Part shown: positions 25,485-33,517 of the stretch, piece by piece | Position numbering within the stretch: the first letter of the stretch is position 1 | Layout of the letters: each line of letters begins with the position of its first letter | NCBI GenBank assembly: GCA_934589675.1 | Contig: CAKTOF010000005.1 | Location: 91,546 to 155,545, forward strand | Reading direction: 5' to 3' | DNA length: 64,000 bases | DNA from: an uncultured Oscillospiraceae bacterium | Lineage (GTDB): Bacteria > Bacillota > Clostridia > Oscillospirales > Oscillospiraceae | The notes under the pieces: generated by a model | Databases searched by the model: none | What the model saw: only the letters and a program-made list of their open reading frames with translations | What the model was told of the DNA's origin: nothing | Program-made: the position numbers and the translations under genes

Positions 25485-26660
25485 CTACACAATATATTGC
25501 AGCGTTTCGACCGTTTCCGACCCGCGCATATAAAGCCGCGGCACGCGCTTGTCGATGCCGCAGACGATCTCATACGGGATCGTCCCGAGCGGGTCAGAGA
25601 GCGCCGTGACCGGGATAAAGGCGTCCCCATCGCGCCCGAACACCGTGACCGTATCCCCGACGGCCGCCTCCGGCACGTCCGTCACGTCGGCCATGCACAT
25701 GTCCATGCAGATGCGGCCGACGACCGGGATGCGGCGGCCGTGCAGCAGAAACTCCAGCTGGCCGCTTAAGCGACGCGGCAGGCCGTCGGCGTAGCCGATG
25801 GTCAGCACCGCGATGCGCCGCTCGCCCGGCGTCCGGTATGTACGGCCGTAGCTCACATCCGTCCCGGCCGGGACGGTGCGGATCTGCGCGATCGTCGTGC
25901 GAAGCGACATAACAGGCTGAAGATCGAGCGCGCCCGCCAGCTCGTCCGACGGGTCTAGGCCGTACGTCGCGATGCCGGGGCGGATCATATCGAGCGCGTA
26001 CTCGGGATAGACCATGCTCGCCGCGGAGTTGGCGTGGTGGCGGATCTCAGGCTTCAGCCCGCGCGCGGCCATCTGCGCGAGCATGGCGGAAAAGCGCTCG
26101 AACTGAAGGTGCGTATACGCCACATCGTCCGGGGCGCGGCTGTCGGCCACGGAGAAGTGCGCGAACACGCCCTCGGCCTCCAGGCCGGGCAGCGCGGAGA
26201 GCGTGAGCAGCTCCGGCAGCGTCTCCGGCCGGCCGTAGGCAAAAAAGCCAAGGCGGCTCATGCCGGTGTCGAGCTTGAGATGGATGCGGAGCGTCCTGCC
26301 TGTCCCCGCGAGCGCGTCGGAGAGCGCCCGGCCGTATTCGGCGCAGTTGACCTCCTGCCGGATGCCCTCGTCCGCCATGAGCGGCGCGTACTCCGGCGGC
26401 GTGTAGCCGAGGATGAGGATCGGCCGCGCCACGCCGCCGCGGCGCAGCTGGACGGCCTCCTCGATGTTCGACACGGCAAAAAAGTCCGCGCCGATCCGCT
26501 CCAGCTCCCGCGCAACAGGAACGGCGCCGTGGCCGTACCCGTCGGCCTTCACAACGCCGAGGAACTTCGTCCCGGCCGGGACGTTGTCCGTCAGGACGCG
26601 GTAATTGTGGTCAAGTGCATCGAGCGAGATCTCCGCCCAGGTTCTCTTCAGCATTTGCAT
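25485..26660 (-). CDS. alr: Alanine racemase
   Basis: PLP enzyme that makes D-alanine for peptidoglycan. 391 residues. The PLP-lysine motif VKADGYGHGA is near residue 39. HLKLDTGMSRLGF and MIRPGIATYGLDP belong to the TIM barrel, and the second catalytic Tyr lies in the C-terminal beta domain region VLTIGYADGLPRRL. GRICMDMCMADVTD is the C-terminal substrate-entry motif. Start ATG 26660 has AGAAGG 8 bases upstream; a second ATG two codons on is possible. 15 bases from the preceding lipoprotein gene. Confidence 0.96.
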   Translation of the reverse strand: MQMLKRTWAEISLDALDHNYRVLTDNVPAGTKFLGVVKADGYGHGAVPVARELERIGADFFAVSNIEEAVQLRRGGVARPILILGYTPPEYAPLMADEGIRQEVNCAEYGRALSDALAGTGRTLRIHLKLDTGMSRLGFFAYGRPETLPELLTLSALPGLEAEGVFAHFSVADSRAPDDVAYTHLQFERFSAMLAQMAARGLKPEIRHHANSAASMVYPEYALDMIRPGIATYGLDPSDELAGALDLQPVMSLRTTIAQIRTVPAGTDVSYGRTYRTPGERRIAVLTIGYADGLPRRLSGQLEFLLHGRRIPVVGRICMDMCMADVTDVPEAAVGDTVTVFGRDGDAFIPVTALSDPLGTIPYEIVCGIDKRVPRLYMRGSETVETLQYIV

Positions 26661-26675
26661 TGGTTCAGCCTTCTT

Positions 26676-27245
26676 TTATTTCTGGTAAGTAAAATCCGTG
26701 ATCACAGCAGACACGGCGGCCGTGCCGCCATAGCTGATGTCGGCAGACGATGGCACGCCGTCTTCTGAGAACAGCGTCTCCACGGTCAGCTCTTCTTCCT
26801 CATAGCCGCGCAGGTATGTCACGCGCGTGCCGCCCGCCTCGTGCCCGGCCGAGCGGATGTACTCCCCCGCCCAGCACGCCGCGAGAATGTGCGGCGCAGC
26901 GAGCGGCGCGAGATTGCCGCCCGCGAGCTGCCCGAGCTCGAGCACGACGCCGTCAAATTCAATCGACGCGCCGTCGTCTGTGATCGTGGCTGCGATGCCC
27001 GCGAGCACATCGGGCGAGCAGATCTCCACGCGCGTCTTTTCCGGCGTGTATGTGCAGTTTGCCGTGAAGGAGCAGGTCGTCTCGCCGAAATCAGCCGTCA
27101 CATCGGCCGCAAACGTACACCCGCCGGCATCCAGCAGCGCCGCGCGGAGATCGAGCGCCGGCTGCATGGTCTTGTCCGCGCCTGCGCAGCCGGTCAAAAG
27201 CAGGCACAGCGTCATCGTAAGTACAGCGAAAACCGTTCGCCGCAC
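26676..27245 (-). CDS. Lipoprotein, positional counterpart of YdcC (LolA-like)
   Basis: 189 residues starting with GTG at 27243-27245; the next ATG would destroy the signal peptide. The lipobox is LLTGC (Cys about 20). The body is beta-rich without a motif I can name: FTANCTYTPEKTRVEICSPD, then IEFDGVVLELGQL and VTYLRGYEEEELTVETLFSEDGVP. That layout resembles the LolA/LppX-like fold of YdcC/GerS-type lipoproteins. In B. subtilis the lipoprotein gene ydcC also precedes alr, so gene order supports this call. Role inferred only. Confidence 0.7.
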   Translation of the reverse strand: MRRTVFAVLTMTLCLLLTGCAGADKTMQPALDLRAALLDAGGCTFAADVTADFGETTCSFTANCTYTPEKTRVEICSPDVLAGIAATITDDGASIEFDGVVLELGQLAGGNLAPLAAPHILAACWAGEYIRSAGHEAGGTRVTYLRGYEEEELTVETLFSEDGVPSSADISYGGTAAVSAVITDFTYQK

Positions 27246-27260
27246 TCTTTTTTCACATCC

Positions 27261-28769
27261 TTATGGCAGAAGTCGCGGGAGGGACTCGACGACGTCCGAC
27301 GGCAAAAGCCCGTACTGTCCGAGCTGTCCGGCGGCAAGATCGGCCGCCGCGCCGTGCAGATACGCGCCGCACCAGGCCGCATCATAGGGCAGCAGCCCCT
27401 GCCCGAGCAGGCTGACGATGACGCCGGAGAGCACATCGCCGCTGCCGCCCGTGGCAAGGCCGGGGTTGCCCGTCGGATTCACGCGCAGATGCTCGCCATA
27501 GGCGATGATCGTCCGGTAGCCCTTGAGCAGCACGACCGCGCCCGTCCGGTCGGACAGCTGCGCCGCCGCGGCAAAGCGCCCGGCCGACAATTCGCCGCCG
27601 AGCCGCGCAAACTCGCCGTCGTGCGGCGTGAGCACGATCGGACAAGCCGCCCCGCGCAGTACATCCATATGCCCGGACAGAGCATTTATGCCATCGGCGT
27701 CCACAACGAGCGGCACGCGCGAGGCCGAGACGATGCGCTCCACGACGCGCTGCGCGCCCTCGCCGCGTCCGAGCCCCGGCCCGACGAGGCAGGCCGTGCT
27801 GGTGCGAAGGCGCTCGAGGATCTCGGGGATGGCCATGTCGCTCAGATGGCCGGCGCCGTCATCCGGCAGTGGAAACACCATCGCCTCGTCGAGCTTTGCC
27901 GCTAAAATGGGATAGACCGACTCCGGCACGCCGAGGCTCACAAGCCCCGCGCCCGTCCGGAGTGCGGCGCGCGCGGCGAGCGCCGCCGCGCCGGTCATGC
28001 CGCGCGAGCCGCACAGGAGCAGCAGCTTGCCGAAGTCGCCCTTGTGCGCCGTGACGGGCCGCGGCGGGAAATGGCGCAGGACCTCGTCTCGTTCCGTGAT
28101 CCGTCCGAGGATGGGCTGCGAGCGCTTCGCCTCCTCCGGGATGCCGATGTCCGCGACGACGAGCCGCCCCGTGTATCCGACGCCGGGCGGGACGAGCTGG
28201 CCGGGCTTGGCCATGGAAAACGTCACCGTCACGTCCGCGCGGACGGCGCAGCCGAGGATCTCCCCCGTATCCGTCCCGATGCCGGACGGCATATCGCACG
28301 AGACGACTTTTGCCCCGCACGAATCCATGATCCGGACAGCCTCCGCCGCCGTGCCGGCCAACGGCCGGCTGAGCCCCGTGCCAAACAGCGCGTCGACGAC
28401 GACGGCGCAGCTTTTTGCATATTCCTCGGCCAGATCCGGCGCGAACGGCTCCAGCGCGCCGCCCGCTTTCTCCAGCCGCCGCGTCATCTCGCGCGTGTCG
28501 GCCGTGCATTTTTCTTCTTTTCCGCAGAGGAACGCGCGCACCCCGCACCCGCGCTCTTTCAAAAACCGCGCGCAGGCCACGCCGTCACCGCCGTTGTTTC
28601 CCGCGCCGCAAAAAACGCCCACGCGCCCCGGCTTTCCGTCAAGCAGCGCCCAGACCGCGTCGGCCACGGCCCGCGCCGCGTTTTCCATCAGCCGGCACGA
28701 GTCCACGCCCAATTCTTCAATGGCGCAGCCATCCATCGCCTTCATGGATGCAGATGAAGCGATCTCCAT
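27261..28769 (-). CDS. nnrD: Bifunctional NAD(P)HX epimerase / ADP-dependent NAD(P)HX dehydratase
   Basis: Repairs hydrated NAD(P)H. 502 residues from ATG 28767-28769, which has GAGAGGAGG 8 bases upstream. The N-terminal YjeF-N epimerase domain (about 1-215) shows GAGNNGGDGVACARFL and VDALFGTGLSRPL. The C-terminal ribokinase-like dehydratase domain shows HKGDFGKLLLL, VLTPHDGEFARL and the catalytic loop GGSGDVLSGVI. It is the first gene of the operon leading to the lipoprotein, alr and mazF, and is divergent from the pheST T-box. Confidence 0.95.
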   Translation of the reverse strand: MEIASSASMKAMDGCAIEELGVDSCRLMENAARAVADAVWALLDGKPGRVGVFCGAGNNGGDGVACARFLKERGCGVRAFLCGKEEKCTADTREMTRRLEKAGGALEPFAPDLAEEYAKSCAVVVDALFGTGLSRPLAGTAAEAVRIMDSCGAKVVSCDMPSGIGTDTGEILGCAVRADVTVTFSMAKPGQLVPPGVGYTGRLVVADIGIPEEAKRSQPILGRITERDEVLRHFPPRPVTAHKGDFGKLLLLCGSRGMTGAAALAARAALRTGAGLVSLGVPESVYPILAAKLDEAMVFPLPDDGAGHLSDMAIPEILERLRTSTACLVGPGLGRGEGAQRVVERIVSASRVPLVVDADGINALSGHMDVLRGAACPIVLTPHDGEFARLGGELSAGRFAAAAQLSDRTGAVVLLKGYRTIIAYGEHLRVNPTGNPGLATGGSGDVLSGVIVSLLGQGLLPYDAAWCGAYLHGAAADLAAGQLGQYGLLPSDVVESLPRLLP

Positions 28770-28808
28770 GCGATGCGCCTCCTCTCTCATTTCATTTTTG
28801 TAACTGTT

Positions 28809-28837
28809 ATTATATGCGTTTTCCTGCGGAGAGTCAA
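28809..28837 (-). promoter_or_regulatory. Promoter of the nnrDE-lipoprotein-alr-mazF operon
   Basis: Minus-strand TTGACT (28832-28837), 17-base spacer, TATAAT (28809-28814), 39 bases before the ATG. Confidence 0.75.
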
Positions 28838-28844
28838 TTTGGTA

Positions 28845-28873
28845 TTGCGCCCGCCCGGGATTTGTGATAGAAT
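28845..28873 (+). promoter_or_regulatory. Promoter of the pheST transcript
   Basis: TTGCGC (28845-28850), 17-base spacer, TAGAAT (28868-28873). The leader begins about 7 bases later. The -35 element is imperfect. Confidence 0.55.
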
Positions 28874-28879
28874 TTTTCG

Positions 28880-29130
28880 GTAAACAGCAATGAACGGGCT
28901 GTCCGGCGCTTGAAATGTCTGGCCAAGAGAGGATGGGGGGCTGCGATCCATCCGCAGGCGGGCGTCTGGGCTTTCTCCCGCGAGCTTCCGCCTGAAAAGT
29001 GCAGTAGGGCCGGACGGGTCGCCTCCGTTATGGGCTATGAGTGCGCGCCGTGCGGCGCGAATGCGGGTGGTACCGCGGAAGGCCGAGGTCTTTCGTCCCC
29101 AGATGGGGCGAAGGGCCTTTTTATTATGTA
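28880..29130 (+). ncRNA. T-box riboswitch for phenylalanyl-tRNA (pheST leader)
   Basis: A 250-base leader with the T-box core at 29059-29078 (GAATGCGGGTGGTACCGCGG), whose TGGTACC region pairs with the uncharged tRNA acceptor end. Upstream is a Stem I region with GAGAGGATGGG-type purine bulge. A TTC triplet at 28986-28988 is a plausible specifier for Phe, which agrees with the downstream genes. Downstream are the TTTCGTCCCC antiterminator/terminator strand and a hairpin ending in TTTTTATT. Uncharged tRNA-Phe should open expression. The specifier position is inferred by eye. Confidence 0.92.
29086..29124 (+). terminator. T-box regulated terminator
   Basis: Stem AGGTCTTTCGTCCCC / GGGGCGAAGGGCCT with loop AGAT, then TTTTT. 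It is mutually exclusive with the antiterminator formed by the T-box core. Confidence 0.85.
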
Positions 29131-29155
29131 TTTTTAAGCCAAAAGGAGTTTTGAA

Positions 29156-30181
29156 ATGAAACAGCAGTTGGAACGCATCCGGCAGCAGGCGCTCGAGGCG
29201 CTGGATAATGCCAAGGATTCCGGCGAACTCGACGCGCTGCGCGTGAGCGTGCTGGGCAAGAAGGGCGAGCTGACCGCCGTGCTCAAGCAGATGGGCAAGC
29301 TCTCCTCCGACGAGCGCCCCGTCATGGGCCAGCTGGCCAACAGCGTCCGCGCAGCCATTGAGGAAAGGCTCGAGCAGAAAAAGGCCGAATTTGAGGCGCT
29401 CGCGCTCGACGCGCGGCTCAAATCCGAGGCCATCGACGTCACCGTCCCGGGCGAGCGCGTCACGCTCGGCCACAAGCACCCGATGAACAGCGCGCTCGAC
29501 GAGATCAAGGACATCTTCGTCGGTATGGGCTTCACCGTGCTTGACGGCCCGGAGGTCGAGCTGGCCTACTACAACTTTGACCGTCTCAATGCCGAGGAGG
29601 GCCACCCGAGCCGCGACTGGTCGGACACGTTCTATTTTGACGAGGACTCCCGCGTCATGCTCCGCAGCCAGACCTCGCCCATGCAGGTGCACGCCATGGA
29701 GACCATGGCTCTTCCCATCCGCATCATCGCGCCGGGCCGCGTCTACCGCAAGGACGAGGTCGACGCGACGCACAGCCCGATGTTCCATCAGGTCGAGGGC
29801 ATGGTCATCGACAAGGGCGTCACCATGGCCGACCTCAAGGGCACGCTAAACGCCGTCGTCGAAAAGCTCTACGGCAAGGGCTCCGTCACGCGCTTCCGCC
29901 CGCACCACTTCCCGTTCACTGAGCCGAGCTGCGAGATGGACGTGCAGTGCTACAAATGCGGCGGCCGCGGCTGCCCGACGTGCAAGGGCGAGGGCTGGAT
30001 CGAGGTGCTCGGCGCCGGCATGATCCACCCGAAGGTTCTCGAGATGAGCGGCATCGACCCGAACGTCTACTCCGGCTGGGCGTTCGGCATCGGCCTTGAG
30101 CGCATCGCCATGCGCCGGTTCAAGATCGCCGATATGCGTCTCATTTTCGAAAACGACGTCCGGTTCCTCGAGCAGTTCTGA
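29156..30181 (+). CDS. pheS: Phenylalanine--tRNA ligase alpha subunit
   Basis: 341 residues, normal size. N-terminal coiled-coil tRNA-binding arm (about 1-85), then the class II catalytic core: GPEVELAYYNFDRLN (motif 1 region), FRPHHFPFTEPSCEMDV (motif 2) and GWAFGIGLERIAMRRF (motif 3). A Cys-rich insertion CYKCGGRGCPTCKGEG is present, as in many Firmicute PheS. Ribosome site AAGGAG, 8 bases before ATG 29156. Forms the alpha2-beta2 enzyme with PheT, 17 bases downstream. Confidence 0.97.
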   Translation: MKQQLERIRQQALEALDNAKDSGELDALRVSVLGKKGELTAVLKQMGKLSSDERPVMGQLANSVRAAIEERLEQKKAEFEALALDARLKSEAIDVTVPGERVTLGHKHPMNSALDEIKDIFVGMGFTVLDGPEVELAYYNFDRLNAEEGHPSRDWSDTFYFDEDSRVMLRSQTSPMQVHAMETMALPIRIIAPGRVYRKDEVDATHSPMFHQVEGMVIDKGVTMADLKGTLNAVVEKLYGKGSVTRFRPHHFPFTEPSCEMDVQCYKCGGRGCPTCKGEGWIEVLGAGMIHPKVLEMSGIDPNVYSGWAFGIGLERIAMRRFKIADMRLIFENDVRFLEQF

Positions 30182-30198
30182 GAAAGGAGCGGTAAACC

Positions 30199-32595
30199 AT
30201 GAATTTAAGCAGAAAATGGCTGAACGAATTTGTCACGGTCGACGTCTCCGACAGAGAATTTGCCGAGGACATGACCATCACCGGCTCGAAGGTCGAGATC
30301 ACGACCGACCTCGGCGCCGAGATCACAAACGTCGTCGTGGGTAAGGTGCTCTCGCTTGTGCGCCACCCGGATTCCGACCATATGTGGATCTGTCAGGTCG
30401 ACGTCGGCGAGGCCGAGCCCATCCAGATCGTCACGGGCGCGCAGAACGTCCGCGAGGGCGACCTCGTCCCCGTCGCCAAGCACAAGTCCACGCTGCCCGG
30501 CGGCGTGAAGATCGAAAAAGGCAAGCTGCGCGGCGAAGTCTCGTGCGGAATGCTCTGCTCATACAAGGAGCTCGGCCTTGACCAGCGCGACTTCCCGGCC
30601 GCCTATGAGGACGGCATCTGGATCCTGTCCGACGACCCGGAGCTGACCGGCCTTTCTGTCGGCGAGGACATCCGCACGGCCGTCGGCCTCGACGACCACG
30701 TCGTCGAGTTTGAGATCACGCCGAACCGGCCGGACTGCCTGTCCGTCATCGGCCTTGCGCGCGAGGCCGCCGCGACGTTCGGCGGCGAGCTGCGTCTGCA
30801 CACGCCGGTCGTGCGCGGCGGCGCGGAGGGCGAGCTTTATTCCCTGCTCGACGTAACGACGCCCGACGCCGACCTTGTCCCGCGCTATACGGCCCGCATG
30901 GTCCGCAACGTCAAGATCGCGCCGAGCCCGAAGTGGATGCGCGAGCGCCTGCGCGCCATGGGCGTGCGCCCCATCAACAACATCGTCGACATCACAAACT
31001 ACGTCATGCTCGAGTACGGCCAGCCCATGCACGCGTTTGACTACCGCTACGTTGAGGGCGGCAGGATCATCGTCCGCCGCGCACAGGAGGGCGAGACGCT
31101 CACGACGCTCGACGGGCAGGAGCGCCATCTCACGCCGAATATGCTCGTCATCGCCGACGAGCACCGCGCCGTCGGCCTCGCCGGCATCATGGGCGGCGAG
31201 AACTCCGAGATCGTGGACGACACGGTCGACGTTGTCTTTGAGTCGGCGTGCTTTGACGGCACCTGCATCCGCAAGGGCGCGCTCGCGCTCGGTATGCGCA
31301 CGGAGGCCAGCGCAAAGTTTGAAAAGGGTCTTGATCCGCTCAACACGCTGCCGGCCGTCGACCGCGCGTGCGAGCTTGTCGAGCTGCTCGGCGCCGGCGA
31401 GGTCGTCGACGGCGTCATCGACGTTCTCAACTTCGTCCCGCAGCCGACCGTCCTGCCGCTTGAGCCCGACCGCATCAACGGCCTGCTCGGCACGGACGTC
31501 GCGGCCGATGAAATGGTGCGCATCCTGACAAAGCTCGGCTTTGCGGTCGAGGACGGCATGGTGACCGTCCCGTCCTGGCGCAGCGATGTAAAAGCCATGG
31601 CCGACCTTGCGGAGGAAGTCGCGCGCTTCCACGGCTATGACAACATCCCCTGCACGCTTCAGCGCGGCGAGACGACGCAGGGCGGCTACTCCGACACGCA
31701 GGTGCTCGAGCAGCAGCTCGGCGCGGACTGCCGCGCCATGGGCTACGACGAGATCATCACCTACTCGTTCATCTCCCCGACGTATTATGACAAGATCCGC
31801 TGGCCGGAAAATGATCCGCGCCGCGAGAGCTTCCGGATCCTCAACCCGCTCGGCGAGGACACGTCCATCATGCGCACGACGACGCTGCCGAGCATGCTCG
31901 AGATCCTCACGCGCAACTACAATTACCGCAACAAGGCCGCGCGCCTTTACGAGCTCGGCCGCGTCTATCTGCCCGGCGGCGAGGACGGCCTTGCCGACGA
32001 GCAGAAATACCTGACGCTCGGCCTGTACGGCGAGGGCACGGATTTCTACACGCTCAAGGGCCACATCGAGGGCATCCTGCGCCAGATCCGCGCGGAAAAT
32101 GTCCGCTTCACGGCCGTCAAGGACGATCCGTCCTACCATCCCGGCCGCTGCGCGGCCGTCTGGGCGGGCGGCACGAAGCTCGGCGTCCTCGGCCAGATCC
32201 ACCCGCTCGTCGCAAAAAGCTACGGCGTCGACTGCGAGCTCTACTGCGCCGAGCTGCGCTTTGACGCGCTGTTTGCCGCCCGCGGCGCCGACCCGGAGTA
32301 CACGGCCCTGCCGCGCTTCCCGGCCGTCACGCGCGACATTGCCGTCGTCTGCGACGAAGCCGTCACCGTCGGCGAGCTGGAGGAGGCCATCGCACGCGGC
32401 GCGAAGGGGCTTCTGCGCGAGGTCACGCTGTTTGACATCTACCGCGGCGCCGGCATCGCACCGGGCAAGAAGTCCGTCGCCTTCAGCCTCGTGCTCCGCG
32501 CGGATGACCGCTCGCTCACGAGCGAGGAGGCCGACGCAGACGTCGAGTCCATCCTCAAAACGCTCAAGACCGACTGCGGCGCCGTCCTGCGCTGA
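30199..32595 (+). CDS. pheT: Phenylalanine--tRNA ligase beta subunit
   Basis: 798 residues, full length. Domain order: N-terminal B1, EMAP-type tRNA-binding OB fold (about 40-150; VVGKVLSLVRHPDSDHMWICQVD), B3/B4 editing region (TPNRPDCLSVIGLAREAAA; TNYVMLEYGQPMHAFD), B5, the catalytic-like domain, and the C-terminal ferredoxin-like anticodon domain (FPAVTRDIAVVCDE). Start ATG 30199 follows GAAAGGAG. Second gene of the T-box operon, closed by a strong terminator. Confidence 0.97.
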   Translation: MNLSRKWLNEFVTVDVSDREFAEDMTITGSKVEITTDLGAEITNVVVGKVLSLVRHPDSDHMWICQVDVGEAEPIQIVTGAQNVREGDLVPVAKHKSTLPGGVKIEKGKLRGEVSCGMLCSYKELGLDQRDFPAAYEDGIWILSDDPELTGLSVGEDIRTAVGLDDHVVEFEITPNRPDCLSVIGLAREAAATFGGELRLHTPVVRGGAEGELYSLLDVTTPDADLVPRYTARMVRNVKIAPSPKWMRERLRAMGVRPINNIVDITNYVMLEYGQPMHAFDYRYVEGGRIIVRRAQEGETLTTLDGQERHLTPNMLVIADEHRAVGLAGIMGGENSEIVDDTVDVVFESACFDGTCIRKGALALGMRTEASAKFEKGLDPLNTLPAVDRACELVELLGAGEVVDGVIDVLNFVPQPTVLPLEPDRINGLLGTDVAADEMVRILTKLGFAVEDGMVTVPSWRSDVKAMADLAEEVARFHGYDNIPCTLQRGETTQGGYSDTQVLEQQLGADCRAMGYDEIITYSFISPTYYDKIRWPENDPRRESFRILNPLGEDTSIMRTTTLPSMLEILTRNYNYRNKAARLYELGRVYLPGGEDGLADEQKYLTLGLYGEGTDFYTLKGHIEGILRQIRAENVRFTAVKDDPSYHPGRCAAVWAGGTKLGVLGQIHPLVAKSYGVDCELYCAELRFDALFAARGADPEYTALPRFPAVTRDIAVVCDEAVTVGELEEAIARGAKGLLREVTLFDIYRGAGIAPGKKSVAFSLVLRADDRSLTSEEADADVESILKTLKTDCGAVLR

Positions 32596-32615
32596 GGTCC
32601 GTTTGAATACCTTTC

Positions 32616-32656
32616 AAAAAAAGTGGAAGAATCTTAACGATTCTTCCACTTTTTCA
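32616..32656 (+). terminator. Terminator after pheT
   Basis: A 16-bp near-perfect stem (AAAAAGTGGAAGAATC and its complement, loop TTAAC) ending in five T. Confidence 0.9.
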
Positions 32657-32668
32657 ACGCTTTTCACC

Positions 32669-32697
32669 TTTACTTTTATAGGCGTTTGGACTAAAAT
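32669..32697 (+). promoter_or_regulatory. Promoter of ireB
   Basis: TTTACT (32669-32674), 17-base spacer, TAAAAT (32692-32697). AAGGAGG follows before the ATG. Confidence 0.6.
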
Positions 32698-32728
32698 AAA
32701 AGCATCGGTTGGGAAGGAGGCCTGATCC

Positions 32729-32974
32729 ATGGACAGCAATACCATTAAATTCGTTGTGCCGGACGACGCCAATCTGGAAATGAAAAAGACATTGACTGAG
32801 GTGTACCGCTCGCTCAGCGAAAAGGGGTATAACCCCATCAATCAGATCGTCGGCTACCTCCTCAGCGAGGATCCCACGTATATCACAAACCACAACAATG
32901 CCAGAAGCCTGATCTGCAAGCTCGACCGCGATGAGCTGCTTCAGGATCTGGTGCGGCACTACCTGTTCGACTAA
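32729..32974 (+). CDS. ireB: IreB family regulatory phosphoprotein (UPF0297)
   Basis: 81 residues with the whole family pattern: a short N-terminus ending in IKFVVP, then VYRSLSEKGYNPINQIVGYLLSEDP, then a C-terminal segment with NNARS and KLDRDELL. In Enterococcus IreB is a substrate of the Ser/Thr kinase IreK and controls cephalosporin resistance. In most Firmicutes it precedes ruvX and a DUF1292 gene; here neither follows, and the gene has its own promoter and terminator. Strong AAGGAGG site. Confidence 0.92.
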   Translation: MDSNTIKFVVPDDANLEMKKTLTEVYRSLSEKGYNPINQIVGYLLSEDPTYITNHNNARSLICKLDRDELLQDLVRHYLFD

Positions 32975-32990
32975 GTCACCGCTTCCCGCG

Positions 32991-33027
32991 AGACTTTGCG
33001 TGCTTCTTCGCAAAGTCTCTTTTTTTG
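32991..33027 (+). terminator. Terminator after ireB
   Basis: A 10-bp stem AGACTTTGCG / CGCAAAGTCT with an 8-base loop, followed by CTTTTTTTT. Confidence 0.9.
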
Positions 33028-33103
33028 GAACCTTTCAACATCCATCTTCCCCAGCGAATCGGACCAACTGCTGCACATCGGAAACAAATTGTAATTTTTC
33101 TTA

Positions 33104-33132
33104 TTGACAGTCCGGCTACGATGTGTTACAAT
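33104..33132 (+). promoter_or_regulatory. Strong sigma-A promoter of the 96-residue protein gene
   Basis: TTGACA (33104-33109), 17-base spacer, TACAAT (33127-33132); one mismatch from full consensus. Confidence 0.8.
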
Positions 33133-33160
33133 TTGGTTACATTTTGATCAGGAGGTAACA

Positions 33161-33451
33161 ATGGCTGAGAAAAATGCAGGTCTGAGCTACAAGGGTCATC
33201 CCTTGATGCGCAAGGACAACATGGTCTACTACGGCTCCATGGCCGACAAGTACATCGTCATGATGCAGATCCTCGAGACGAAAAAGGAAAACGGCGTCGA
33301 CGTCGCGACCCGCGTCTCGGTGCAGCTGCAGCTGACCGATCCGACCATCAAATCACGCGACCGCGTCGTAAAGAAAAGTGAAAAGGACGGCTTCTACACC
33401 GCTTTGGATGTTGGCAGTGTGTGGCTGGAGCGGGCGCTCGCTTCGAAATAA
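33161..33451 (+). CDS. Small conserved-looking hypothetical protein, highly expressed signals
   Basis: 96 residues, no signal peptide, Lys-rich, with YYGSMADKYIVMMQILETKK and VQLQLTDPTIKSRDRVVKK. I cannot assign it to a family with confidence. The start ATG 33161 has a full AGGAGG 6 bases upstream; a longer frame upstream runs through the promoter and was rejected. A near-consensus promoter, strong ribosome site and strong terminator suggest an abundant protein. The fold is probably a small mixed alpha-beta domain. Confidence 0.8.
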   Translation: MAEKNAGLSYKGHPLMRKDNMVYYGSMADKYIVMMQILETKKENGVDVATRVSVQLQLTDPTIKSRDRVVKKSEKDGFYTALDVGSVWLERALASK

Positions 33452-33462
33452 GCGCCGCTACC

Positions 33463-33497
33463 GGACACATCGGCTCGCCGATGTGTCCGCCTTTTTT
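33463..33497 (+). terminator. Terminator after the 96-residue protein gene
   Basis: A 12-bp perfect stem GGACACATCGGC / GCCGATGTGTCC, loop TC, followed by GCCTTTTTT. Confidence 0.9.
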
Positions 33498-33517
33498 GAT
33501 CATTCAGGAGGTTCCAA

